Of a stretch of DNA of 64,000 nt, positions 13,031 through 27,480 are shown piece by piece. The translations under genes and the position numbers were made by a program. Position 1 is the first letter of the stretch. Each line of letters begins with the position of its first letter. Source of the stretch: Pegea sp. RAD2-039 (Eukaryota; Chordata; Thaliacea; Salpida; Salpidae); assembly GCA_034620365.1 (NCBI GenBank), contig JAQGEQ010000283.1:186001-250000 (forward strand). The letters run 5' to 3'. The notes under the pieces were generated by a model. It saw only the letters and a program-made list of their open reading frames with translations, had not been told where the DNA came from and searched no databases.

Positions 13031-14252
13031 AATTGAAGAATTCTAATAATTAGAAATGGTATTATTAAAACAAGAAATTAAGTACCAAAACATATTTTAG
13101 AACCAAAGTTACTAATTTTAAGTTTAAAATCAGCAGAACAACTTTTAGAAAATCTGAACCTTGAACTTGCAAGTTTACTTTCATAAAATGATATTTTATA
13201 TTTATACAACACAAGGCTGCATGTAAATAGTTATACAGCTCTTATGCCAAAGATAAAACAAAATGACTAAAACCTAAAATACTGCACTTGATCATGAGTA
13301 GAGGAATATATGAACACTGCAAAAGTATGGTCAAGTTGAGAATATAAGCTAAGTAGACAAAATATAAAAATGTCAGTATGATATCACTTGCCAACAATTA
13401 TACCTATATAATCTACAATAGTATCTGATGAATGAAATAATGTGAAGTATAAAATGATATTATGAAATATATAACTTTAGCAATCATTATTTCAGCATCA
13501 CAACTCAATACAAGGAAATGGTATATTTTTATCAATACTTTACAGTAGCTTTGTTTACAAAAAAACTACTCAAGCGTGCAGTCTCTTGGGCATTTTTGCC
13601 AAAATTAAGTAGAAACTAGTATCTAGAAAATTCACAGCAAACTTACTTAGTAGAATAAAAGATCATTCATAAGTCAATCGTAATTTGAATTTATAAACTT
13701 TCCTAAGCTATTGACCAGCTAAACATTTTTCACAGCCGAAATTTGTTAAAAATAGTAAATGAAAATGTGTTATAGCTTTCTGTTCACAAAGTTGAATCAC
13801 CCATTAATAAAACTTATCCTAAAAATTGATTTTAGTAAGTTGTATGGATGTAAATGATTAGTTTGAAGAAAAAGGTGTATAAAACAAATAGAAAACTATT
13901 GTAGATCAATCAGATCAAAACAATCAACAAGGAAATGTGATTCAGTTCAATTAATTTAATGTATTGTGTCTACATGACTTTAAAAGCAGTGATAGATATT
14001 GTTGAAGAAAGTAAATATGTATGACAACATGTACAAACGAAGAAATATAAAAACCCAAAGTAACGATGTAAACTGAAATCAATAAAAACTGAAGTTTAAT
14101 TAAAAAAGATTTAATAAAGATATATCAAAGTTTTTGCCAAAGATCTTTAATCAAGCACTGCATACAGACAATCTAGGCAAAAATTAGCAAGTCTTTCATT
14201 TAAACTGGTTTAAATTTATTTTCTAACATTTCTATACATTTGTATTTATCAT
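13031..14252. other. Intergenic region upstream of TEP1
   Basis: A+T-rich DNA upstream of the TEP1 start. It presumably includes the TEP1 promoter and any 5' UTR exon. No coding frame or repeat is recognised. AATAAA (minus strand, 14215-14220) lies at its far edge, downstream of the small peptide frame at 14253-14393. Confidence 0.5.
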
Positions 14253-14393
14253 TTATTCTGTAGATATCTTAAATCGCTTGATGATTTTCTCAATTTGGTC
14301 TTGAGGAAGCTTGGGGGTCCCGGCATGCGGGGAAAACATGCTCTCTATCCATAAAAATATAAGAAATAAAAAGAATTGATTTGTAAGTAACAT
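14253..14393 (-). CDS. Candidate 46-residue secreted peptide, not recognised
   Basis: ATG at 14391-14393 (AAAATG context) opens a 46-codon frame ending in TAA at 14253-14255. Residues 1-18 look like a signal peptide, MLLTNQFFLFLIFLWIES. The remaining 28 residues are Pro-containing, then amphipathic and basic (LPQDQIEKIIKRFKI). The distal 90 bp are clearly more G+C rich than the surroundings, which argues for coding. An AATAAA on the same strand starts 33 nt after the stop. No family is recognised. It could also be the last exon of a longer gene or a chance frame, because open frames of this length are not rare in this DNA. Confidence 0.4.
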   Translation of the reverse strand: MLLTNQFFLFLIFLWIESMFSPHAGTPKLPQDQIEKIIKRFKISTE

Positions 14394-14639
14394 TTTACTT
14401 CATGTTTTTTCATATGTTTCGGTGTTTAATTAATTTATTGCAATAAACGCAAATGAGGGTACCTAAAGAGAGCACCTCTCGCTAACACTAAATAATAACT
14501 ATTATATATAATTAAGTTGTAAATATAGAAAGAAAAAGATGTAACGCATAGCAGTTCAATAGTCCCCAAAACAGATAACACTGAATCTTTACACAGAGTG
14601 TTAAATATGTACAAAGTAAAAAAGAACTATATTTTAGAA

Positions 14640-15710
14640 ATGACAAAATTGGAAATATTAAAACGATTCAACCTCTGCTTGAACAACGCGAGTGATTCTG
14701 ACATGCAAATGTCTGATTGCAGCTGGTTGTAAGTACTAATTGTGCGGTATGATAAAAAATTTACTCTGATTAACGTACCAGGTGATATGAGCTTATTAAG
14801 GTGTAATGTGTGTCGTCTGAGTTGATATAACTTGAGGGAAGGACTAATGGAAAAGAAAGGATAGAATTGAAGGTCAACTAAATTGTGGATAATTAAAAAA
14901 AGTTAAGTCGTATTTAACTTGTCGAATTTCCAAAACATATAATTTTAGAAACTCAGACGATGTTCATGTATACTAACCTCGTAAACGTGGCCTAAACATA
15001 TTCGATTTTTTGATATCACCAACTCGATATGGCATCCATGCACTAACATTGTATTCAAGAATTGGAAGTACGTACAATTTGAAGAGATTGTAAAGAAGCA
15101 TTAATTCTTAAAATAAAAAGTATTAAAAATAAGGTAAACAGGATAGATTAATTTTGCAAAGATTCTGGAAATATAAATGTGCCATTTAAGGACAAGGTGG
15201 GTAATGCCAAAGTCTCTGACTGAAGATATTTGTGGGATAATAAATCCATTGATAAAATATTCGTTAAGAGATTTGAGAAGAGAAAGTTATAAGTTCAGAC
15301 TTTGTGGGCTGAATTCTGAGCTGCCAGTTCGTAAACCAGTTTTCTACAGTGTGTAGAGCTGTTTGAAGTTTTGAAGGATTGCAAAATATTAGCTTAATGT
15401 CATCTGTATACACAAACACACTAACATCATATACTGCCACAATCCATCTGATAAGGTCTTAATTGAAAAGTAAAAAAAAAGGAAACCCAGAACTAAACCC
15501 TGAGAAGCACCACTGGTGACTTGACTAAGAGTTGAAGAGTTAAAAAATTTTCAGCACGAATTTGTGAATTCTATCTAATAAGTAATCTTCAATCTACTTT
15601 AAAATAAAGCTGTTGTTTTTCAATTTTTGTAAAATAATGGTGAACGCCTGTGGGAAAGAATCAAACGCTTTAGCAAAACAAAATACTTACATATGTTCTT
15701 ATCAATGATA
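14640..15710 (-). pseudogene. Decayed non-LTR retrotransposon reverse transcriptase
   Basis: Read on the minus strand with several frameshifts and stops, the order is: FAKAFDSFPQ (about 15650-15690, RT motif 3), VTSGASQGLVLGF (GVPQGS-like, about 15495-15530), FVYTDDIKL (the YADD active site, here YTDD, about 15400-15420), then a thumb-like VENWFTNWQLRIQ segment. A C-terminal YVLPILEYNVSAWMPYR block (about 15020-15090) and a tail ending ESLALFKQRLNRF (about 14665-14705) follow. This order is that of jockey/CR1-type LINEs. Open-frame breaks throughout show it is dead. Confidence 0.8.
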
Positions 15711-16786
15711 TTCTATATTTTAGTAGATATAATCACTTAATTTAGTATCTACTTTCTGTTTTAAAGAATATTGTTTCTAAAAAAATTAACTTAGAATTTA
15801 TCTTAACACTATTTAGGAGTGTATTTTACCAGTTGTGTTAATTTTTCCTAAAAATCCACTTTCGTACTATGAAATGGCGTTTACTGTGTTTACCTTGGAT
15901 ATTGGATTGGAAGTTATTTATAAATAATATTTAAACTAGATAATTTTCTAACTGCTTCTTTTCTATGTTGAATTTTTAGGATATATTTTATTATTTTGAT
16001 GACATCTTTTATCAATATTTTGTTTTTAAATTCAAAATTTGCTCTAAATCATTAGATTTTCTACCATTTAGAGATAAAATTTAGTTTTAGTGAAGCAAAT
16101 AAAATAAGTTTTAATTGTTAGTTTTTTTTGAGTTAACTAGTTTTTTATATATATTTTCGTACTTAATGATTTTTCTATACAGTTTTACATATTAGATAAA
16201 TATCATAGATCAGTTTTTTTACAGTTTTAGTATAATTTAAATATTTCTGTCTATTTAGAGGATACAATTACTATCAGTTTTATAATAAATTCTTTATTTT
16301 AAGTCATAATAAACTTAATTCATAAATATAACTCTTATATAAACTGTAAATTCTTTTTTTAATAAAAAGGTTTGTTACCTTCTCTTTTAAACTTAATTTA
16401 TTATGAAAGAAACAATATTCGCATGGATAGAGCTTTAACCTTTTCCATTCCTTTTTTACTATTTTTTATTATTTTTCAGGTCACCACAGAGGTGATTATA
16501 CTTTTTTATACTGTTGGAAATCTTAGGTTTAAAAAATAGAAACATCTTTTTATAATTAATTCAGATTAAAATAATTTCAATTGATGAGTTTTTTATAATT
16601 TATAAAAATCTATTATATTTTTCATTTTTATGTAAAATAAGTTTTGATTTTAAATAATTTAACCCATCTATACCTATATGTTTTTAATAATTTAAAATCT
16701 ATCCAGTTAAATAAAACTAGCACCTCAAGTATAAAGAAATGTAATTATCAAAAAGTATTTGAAACTATTTTTTCTTATTTTTTTAG

Positions 16787-19912
<3,126 letters not shown>

Positions 19913-20996
19913 CAAGGAAGTATAATATGCTTTTATATAAAAAGAAAATTTTTAATTTAAAAGTTTTAAATTTAACTGAAAAATTATGAAGAATTTTCTT
20001 GCTCTATAAATAAAACTTATCTGAGTTTCATTCTCCTATTGATTATAGTTTATCCAAATTAATTAAAATTTTAAGATAATTTTTAGCTTATTTCATATTA
20101 TCTTACATCTGAAGTATATTTCATTTATTTGAATTACTACAAGTATCTTACATGTTTGTTTAATCGTTGTCTTTTTACAATTTTAAATGGATGCTACAAA
20201 AAAATAGTCGATTTACTCATTGAACATATTGAAAGATCCGTTATGATCTTCTATTGGTATCGACTATTTTTGTAAATTTAATTTCGATGTAACTATTTTT
20301 TCAATCAGATTACTGTACAAATGTGTATGTGTTGTTGTATTTGTTGAATCATTCGCAAAATTTCAAAGTACGATTTGAAAAGTTTCATGAAAAACTGCTT
20401 CAAATGATTAAAATTCATAAGTTCTTTTTTAAGTTCTTTTTTAAATTTTTATTTTTATAAACTCTAAGTTTGAAAAGTACTAAATCTTATTTTGTATCTT
20501 ACATTTTTGAATAAAATTTTTGATGTTTAACATTTTGATTTTTACTTTTAATTAATCTGAAACAACTGAAAAAGCTCAAAAAACTATAAAATAACTCAAA
20601 TTATAGAAGGAAATGTTGAATTTAGGATCAAAACAGAAATAAACTGGATTAAAACAGAATCTAAAAAATTCTTTTGTCAGCTCTTTCCTTAGAGTGATGA
20701 TCTTTACAATCCAGAAAAGCTTTTAGGAAGTTATCTTTTTCATTACTATTCAAAGTTATATATATATTTGAAAGGTTTTAATATCTTATACACAAAACTT
20801 CTATAGAAAACCCAGCATTTTGCTTCAAAGACCAATTAATGACTTCTTGTTATTTAAGAGCATTTTATCATCGAATAAGCTTTAAATAACAAATAGGTGA
20901 AAAATAGAAGTACGAATATTTTAGAAATGCAAGAAATTTTCTGAAGCTTCAAAAAACAACTTGGAGAAACTTTTAAAGATTTATTACAACTTTAAT
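19913..20996. other. Intergenic region between convergent kinase and scramblase genes
   Basis: Holds the 3' UTR of the kinase (AATAAA 20009-20014), the scramblase polyadenylation signal on the minus strand (20980-20985) and an inverted repeat at 20196-20273. No coding sequence is seen. Confidence 0.6.
20196..20273. repeat. 78-nt inverted repeat / hairpin
   Basis: The arms 20196-20212 (acaaaaaaatagtcgat) and 20259-20273 (atcgactatttttgt) are reverse complements apart from two extra A. An inner 6-bp stem AAGATC/GATCTT lies at 20233-20238 and 20245-20250. The two sides of the loop are unequal by about 12 nt, which fits a small transposon remnant or terminator-like fold better than a microRNA precursor. 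Confidence 0.55.
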
Positions 20997-22736
20997 TTAC
21001 TCACTGTCTTCATAGTACATAAAATCCTGTAAATGATACAACATTAGAAAATTATCTAAATATTTAATTGAAACAAACTTACAATAAGAAAGACAGCTGC
21101 AAGCAAACAAGCTTTCACTTCTACCTTCAAATCATTTGGAAACTCCACTCCAAAATTATCAGCATCGGATAAGACCTCTTTACCAAGTCCAGACCACTGC
21201 TTCTTGATTCGTCCAATTTTTTCACCTTTACTGCGAACCTAAAATGAGATTCAGAGATTTGGATGAATTCTAATATTTACTGCAAAGCAGTGAGTTAAAA
21301 GCATTTTACAAAGAATAAATATCTTTGTTTACTTAAAAACTGTTTACATTCAACAATAAGGTGAATATTTCACCTCAAACTCAGCAGTGAGACACGCGAA
21401 ACAAGCACATATACAACAAAAGCGATTTGGTCCATGAATAGTGAGAACACACTTCTCATTTTCATCTTGTATCTCAAACTTTGGGCAACAGAGGCTCCAA
21501 CATTGCTTCACATACCCAATCACATTACCAGGAGGTGATGTTACAGTTACCTGCACAAAAATGAAAGAATTTAGTTTATGAATCATCAAGTAAAATATTT
21601 TTAATAAGTATTTTGAAAAAAGTTGTAAGTTTAAACGGCTCAAAAAATGTAAAAAGCTTTTTTCTGTTAAACTAATTTTTTATCAGTAATCTTAGATATC
21701 ATAAAAATTTTTATAAAAACTTCATTTATTTAAATTTTTATAATTTTTGTTTTATAAATGTTTATATCTGAAGGTATTTGTGTTAGAAATATATATATTT
21801 TTAAAATTAATATTTAATATAAAATTATATCATTGATTATATGATTTTGAATATTTATAATTCTGAGTAAAATTTTTATTTTAGTTACTTATTATATATT
21901 TTCACGTGATAGTTTATAAATAAAAGTGTTCATTTCAATTGAAAAAAAAACTATTGCTTATAGTTCAAGGTAAGAAATACATTTAAAATAATATGCCACT
22001 GCTTTAAAACAAAATTTTTAACTAAAGTGATTTTTACTTTTTGCAGACAGCAGGGAAAAAAGCAAGTTGAGCAGCGCAGAGGTCGTTCTAAATGAATCGA
22101 TTCAACTCCATTCAAATCACTAATACTCATATCAAAAGGACGATGGTTTCCACAACAATTTCTAAAAGATTAGAAACATTAAAGTTTGTTAGAACTGAAG
22201 TATTATGTCGGTTACCTGTTGCAACATCCTGATTGTTCATTAGCAAAGAATATTCGTTTTCCTGCTATGTCTTCTACCACATATTTGTTTTCCGTTTCAA
22301 AACCAGTAAGAGCTGAAGTTAGTAAATATATCAGTGAGTAAAAATGATTTATTTCAATTAGTTTGATAAATTTTGAAAATCAATTTTAATTCATAAAAAT
22401 GTATTCCTTGTAACTCAAATAAACAAAATAAGAGAAGAACTTTATTCTCTAATGATCAAAGGTTTGCATATATCATCAACTAAATATTTATAGTGAAACT
22501 TACCTTCCACAACTTCGACCTTTTGTTTTACTAGTAGCATGGAAGTCTGAAGAGGTTAAAATTGAAACTTCAACAGATAAGATTTTAAAATAAGCTACTC
22601 AATATTTTATGTAAATTTGATTTAAATTAGTTAGAAGAACCAGAAAATGTCAAAATAATTATTACTTTTTCCAATGATTCCAAACCACTTTCATATCTTT
22701 TGGTGTGATCAGGTTGTTTTTCAACTGGTGCTTGCA
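20997..22736 (-). CDS. Phospholipid scramblase (PLSCR family)
   Basis: Seven exons join in frame: 22666-22736, 22504-22546, 22216-22312, 22038-22161, 21374-21550, 21083-21238, 20997-21026 (TAA at 20997-20999). Scramblases move phospholipids between membrane leaflets in response to calcium; some also act in the nucleus. Family motifs in order: LLVKQKVEVVEALTGFET, GCCNRNCCGNHRPF, HLERPLRC, the Cys-rich STCFFPCCLQ (the usual CCCPCC palmitoylation site, here partly replaced by Phe), SPPGNVIGYV, DADNFGVEFPNDL (calcium-loop region) and C-terminal DFMYYEDSE after the hydrophobic segment CLLAAVFLI. The 71-bp exon starts in the middle of a codon, so an upstream exon with the start is needed; a candidate lies at 24923-24962. 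AATAAA begins 12 nt past the stop. The paralogue number cannot be assigned. Confidence 0.92.
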
Positions 22737-24922
22737 CTAAAAACAAAAGAATAATTATAACTTTATCTCTCTTAAAAATCAAACTTGGTGATAGTTTGAT
22801 AGCAAATCTTACTTTTTTGCAAGTTCCTTTGAATTATGAATAAAGTAAAAACTTTTTCTAGCTAAAAATAAGCTGCAGTACTAAAAAAAATGTTTAAAAA
22901 TAGAAGTAATAAAAACTCAAGTAAAGTTCATAGTATGAAAAATTAAAGTTTAAATGAAATCTGTTGAATTTAATGCTTAACATATCACATGACTATTCAT
23001 ATAGAAAGAAAATTAGATTTCAAACTAAAAAGCAATAGCTTAAATTCTTTCAGTTTTTATTTTATAATAAAGAATTGATTTGTAAACAAGATTGAGTGAA
23101 TAATCTTTCCTTGAAACACTTTTTACATTTTTCGGCATTTATCTTTTGTTTAACTTCATTTTTTCTAATTTTGCAACCATCTAACAATAAAACACCAACA
23201 ACTAACAAAGCAACAATCAAACATTTAACCAGTTAATTACTCAGTTTATTAATACTGACTGATAATTAATCAAAAATCAATGCATTGCATGAAAATATTT
23301 CCCAATGTTTTTTGGCTAATCTAATTTACACATCAGGATTTTGTACTGAGCAACACAAACTATTTCCTGTTTAAAACATAAAAGAGGATATAAAAAAGTT
23401 TAAAATATTTGTAAAGTGATGACTTTAATAACAAAATTCTATTTAAGTTAAATATGCAGTTGCTAACTACTTTTTATACAGAAGCAAAGCTTAACTTTAA
23501 TATAAATATATTAAGGAACAATAGCTCTTTTCAATATATTTAAAAAAGTGATTTATCAATAAGCTTAAAGACATAATCAAATGTTTATTGAAGTATTATG
23601 TTCGGTTTTATCGTTTTTCTCAGAATTTTTGTTAAACTCTTTTATAAACTTTATTAACAGTAGGTATTTAAACACTATTTTTGAATAATTCTCAAAATCG
23701 CTTTGTCTCACTTAAAGGAAAAGTTATGTAAATAAAATATCATGGTATATACTTTTAGCTAAACTAATTGTTTTAAGACTTACAACAATTAGAAATTCTA
23801 CTTTCTGATTAATAATGCTAACTAAATTTTTATACATTTATTACCTTTCTATTTTACCTGTTTCTAAACATTTCTAACAAATAAATATATTTGTTAAAAC
23901 TATTTTTTCAACTAATGTTTTTCTCAATACTTTATCGATCTACTAAACTTTTAAACTACCATTGTTGAAATGAACCTTTTTTTTATAAATTATTCACTTT
24001 CTCAAAATAAGCCAGTTTAGCCTTCAAGTATCTAAAAATAAATTATAAGCTCACACAAGTTCAGAGAAAAAACAAATATTCAAGAAATACTTTTCTAACC
24101 TTATAAGTTGTATTGTAGTCGTTTATAAGAAAAGTTTATTAAATAGCTTTAGGCAAATACATTTTACTTAATGAGTAACCAGTTTAACTTATAGTAAAGA
24201 ATGTTTTATAAATGTATTTGCATAAACTATGCTTAATTCTTCTAATATAAGGGCTAATCTCAAACACTCATCTAATAAACAACCTGATAGTAATCAATCA
24301 TCATTTAGCTATTAATTTTATCCATTAATACTATTTCTATTTTATATTTATTGCTATTTCTAAAAAAAATTCACAAGCAATAATAAAAGTCAAATGCTTA
24401 GTTTTAAAAAGTCTTACTATGCTTTGTCCGAAAAAAAGCTTTTCCTGTTTTGAAATTTTAAAAAGAATATTAAAGTTAAGTAAGATAATTTAAGTTATAT
24501 AACAAAATGCGTGAATTTTTTAAAGATAAAACTTTATTTAGAAGATTTAAAAAGCGTTTATTTTAATGAAACAAAATATATACATCATTTTATAATATTT
24601 TTAAACATAATGAATATTATTATAACAAAATGAATATAACTATAACTGTTTTGTTTCGATATGTAAAATAAAGTTTTTTATATATTACTATTCATTTTAC
24701 ATATCGAAATAAAATGATGAACAATTGTTTAAAAATAAAGATGAAAGCTTTATTTGATAAACTGAATTAATATAGCTCCTATTAAGCTTTAGAAACTATA
24801 CTTTAACTTTTGCTAAATAAATCTTATTTTATCAACGTTATTATTTTTCTACACAGAAAAATTTGAAGAAACTTTTTAATCACAGTTAACAATATTAAAT
24901 ATATTTTATTATGAAAACCTAC
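22737..24922 (-). other. Probable first intron / 5' region of the scramblase gene
   Basis: About 2.2 kb of A+T-rich DNA without recognisable coding sequence. It contains the nested inverted repeat at 24583-24719. If the candidate first exon is right, this is the first intron of the gene. Confidence 0.4.
24583..24719. repeat. Nested inverted repeat, MITE-like
   Basis: A perfect 16-bp inverted pair (tttcgatatgtaaaat at 24654-24669, its complement at 24694-24709) surrounds a 24-nt loop and extends to about 20 bp with one mismatch. A second outer pair, catcattttat near 24583 and ataaaatgatg ending near 24719, brackets it. Short size and lack of coding sequence fit a non-autonomous DNA element remnant. 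Confidence 0.45.
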
Positions 24923-24962
24923 AGCACGAAGAAAACGAACGCAGATGTAAATGACTGCTCAT
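24923..24962 (-). CDS. Candidate first coding exon of the scramblase gene
   Basis: ATG at 24960-24962 opens MSSHLHLRSFSSC and then one base before a GT donor (GTAGGT). This phase joins correctly to the exon ending at 22736, giving 245 residues in total. The DNA here is also less A+T rich than its surroundings. Any exon of the same phase would fit, so this is only a proposal. Confidence 0.3.
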
Positions 24963-25613
24963 TACACTAAACACTGTTGTATCAGATTGTTGCTGGGTCT
25001 TATAGAAGTCTGCTACAGCAATTTGTAGCTTGGAATAAAGTCAAGATGCTTTCTACCTGAAGACTATTTTTAAAATTGTTGTTTAAAAAAAATTACTTAA
25101 TTTTTTTATTAGAATAAAGGATTCAAATTTTCCATCTGTAGAGTAATACTGAAAGCATCAAACTCTTTTTAGAAATTAATCCTTAATCAGAGATACTTTC
25201 AGGCGTTTACAATCAACATCTCTCTTTTTGTTAGTTCTAAAAGTCTACTATTTTCTTGTCACGTAATTTTTGTGACACCATCTGGAAATCACGATAGGAA
25301 AAGACAGATACATTCTCTACTTTTTTTACAACATATCAGCTCACAAAAGTTTTTATTACTTTGACGAAGTTTTACATCTTATCCTCACAGACTCGTTGTT
25401 TAATATTGAGAAAAAAATTGATAAGCTTTCTTTGTATCAACACACTAACAGCATTGTAAGAGTAATAATTATTTATCATTCTTTTGTAAAATGCGGCTAA
25501 CAATAAGGTAAGTAACAATGAAACTGTAAGCACACGGAAAGACCTGTAAACAAGTGTGCAAGTGTAGGCTCGCCTTTTAATGTCATTTACATATGCGGTA
25601 AAATAACCTTCTG
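24963..25613. other. Intergenic region, no gene recognised
   Basis: An open stretch on the minus strand at 25372-25668 (98 codons, hydrophobic) begins at GTG and lacks an early ATG, so it is not called. The region leads into the 93-bp tandem duplication. Confidence 0.4.
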
Positions 25614-25803
25614 TAATAACCACATTTTCCCCAACCAAATAATTTAATTGTAACCGATAAGACCGCACACGATTACAATTATATAACAGTTACAATCAAC
25701 GTCAATTAATAACCACATTTTCCCCAACCAAATAATTTAATTGTAACCGATAAGACCGCACACGATTACAATTATATAACAGTTACAATCAACGTCAATT
25801 AAT
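25614..25803. repeat. Perfect 93-bp tandem duplication
   Basis: Copy 1 (25614-25706) and copy 2 (25707-25799) are identical by eye, and the match continues 4 bp beyond. Each begins taataaccacattttcccc and ends agttacaatcaacgtcaatt. The absence of differences points to a recent duplication or an assembly artefact. Confidence 0.95.
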
Positions 25804-27480
25804 TCCATCCTAATCTCTTTGAATCTTTTACTGATTTCATAGAACGCTAAACCTCCACGCTTTTCTTCCTCCTACTCTTCGGATTAATGTCACAGATACT
25901 GGTACTTGGACCATCAAAGCTCTCTGTTAATTCCTTATTGGAAGTGGACCCATCAGATTCATCCAACTCTTCATCTTCTTCCTTTGCCATCATCATGCTG
26001 TCGTCAGGACCATCATTCACTTCACTTGGTGAGGCAGGTCTTTATCACTCTGTATAGAATGAACGTCAAGGTCCTGTTCATCAGCATTTGGGTACCTGAC
26101 TCAAACACTCAACGAAGCGTTCCCTGCCATCAGGATAGCGTATACTGGATTAGCTTTCAGCAGTTAAACCTTCTTTTCGCTATCATCATCTTCTGACTCA
26201 AAGGCGATCGTAAATCCGTTTTACTTAAAAGTGGTTGCCACATCACTTCAATCACATTCCACTGTGAAAAGCAAGGCTTCATTAATAGCTTATAATGTTG
26301 ACTGGTCGATGTTCTTCTTTAAAATCCTAAATCGCTTTCATAAGGAACTGATGAGCCTTTTTAAATCGCCTTACCTTATCTAAAATTTACAAATCCATCT
26401 TAAGTAATAAGCAAAAACTCCCATCGCTCTCTGCAACGACTCTATGCTGTATCAGAGGTCCTAAACGTTCTGGATCAGGCTTTACTCGATTTCTTCTCAT
26501 TTAATAACTTATGAAACAAAGCTATTCTACTTCATATATTATGTTAGATTTATTGTCATTTTTCCGTCTCCGATTGACTTTACTACAAACATTAGATGAC
26601 TTTCCACTTTAAAATGATTTCAAGCTTTGTGAATCTTTAACTTCTGTTTAAAAGATAGTATTTACTCTATCTACTGAGGTTCTTCCGTACTTTTTTTTAG
26701 GATCTGAGAGCAAAGAAATTCTCTGATATTTTCGGCACCCCTAATCGCCCTCTTAATCTTCAAAATAAAAATAGTTCTCTACCCTTCTTTTTTTTCTCGG
26801 CTGAGATCTTATAAGCTGTACAGATGCCAGCAAATTCTACAGTTTTTATATTAACCTTGTACCAGCTTTCAAATGCTTATCAGATTCATATTTAAATGTA
26901 CCTTAAATTTTTTGAAGGATGCATTTTGAGTTTCCAAGTGCAGAAGATATTCTTTTAATGATGATTTTATAAGCAGGCCAGAAGTAATCTACAAAATTAT
27001 TTTCCAAAACTACTTATAACAGCTAAAATTTTCGAAATGTTTTAACTTGCAACTTTATTATAAAATTGTGTTTCCCTTTTCGCTCTTGAGAACTTCTTTC
27101 GACATTTAAAGCGACTATTACTTTAAAAGATTCACGTGGCGGGCAAGTGAACATTTATAATATACGTGTTCCTGTTTTTCAAGTTTCTTCAGCCTTTTAC
27201 TTTAATTATTTCTACGAATGGCTGCGAGTTACAAATTCAACAGCTCTTATAGCGACCAAGGTGAACTAGATAAAATTATAAAGAATTAAGCAGAATTTTT
27301 GCACAAATCGTGATTACAATGCGCAGAGCTTCCAATTTCATACCGCCCTCGTAGCTACTAAATTACTGATAAACGCCACAGTGTCCGGCTTTAAACCCTT
27401 AACTTCTATTTAATCTTGCTTTATTTTGGTAGGTTTGTTTGCTCGTTGAAGCCTTTTTCCAACAGATTTTTAGATTGAAG
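25804..27480 (-). pseudogene. Degenerate coding-like block, family not recognised
   Basis: Markedly richer in G+C than the neighbourhood and coding-like on the minus strand, but broken by stops and frameshifts. The clearest piece ends at TAG 25847-25849 and reads EVNDGPDDSMMMAKEEDEEL, then CDINPKSRRKKSVEV. It overlaps, in another frame, a piece ADEQDLDVHSIQSDKD near 26040-26085. Further upstream come FTIAFESEDDDSEKKV (about 26180-26220), VKPDPERLGPLIQHRVV (about 26440-26500) and DYFWPAYKIIIKRISSALGN (about 26935-26995). Absence of splice sites between pieces suggests a retrocopy or transposon relic. I do not recognise the parent protein. Confidence 0.55.

Noticed and set aside
12462..13036. 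Plus-strand open frames 12462-12671 and 12803-13036
   Set aside because: They lie antisense to the first TEP1 coding exon and have no motifs; they are shadows.
25372..25668. Minus-strand 98-codon hydrophobic frame overlapping the tandem repeat
   Set aside because: It starts at GTG, not ATG, has no splice or homology support, and such lengths arise by chance here.
25906..26196. Plus-strand 96-codon frame
   Set aside because: Opposite strand of the degenerate block; the minus strand reads more like protein.
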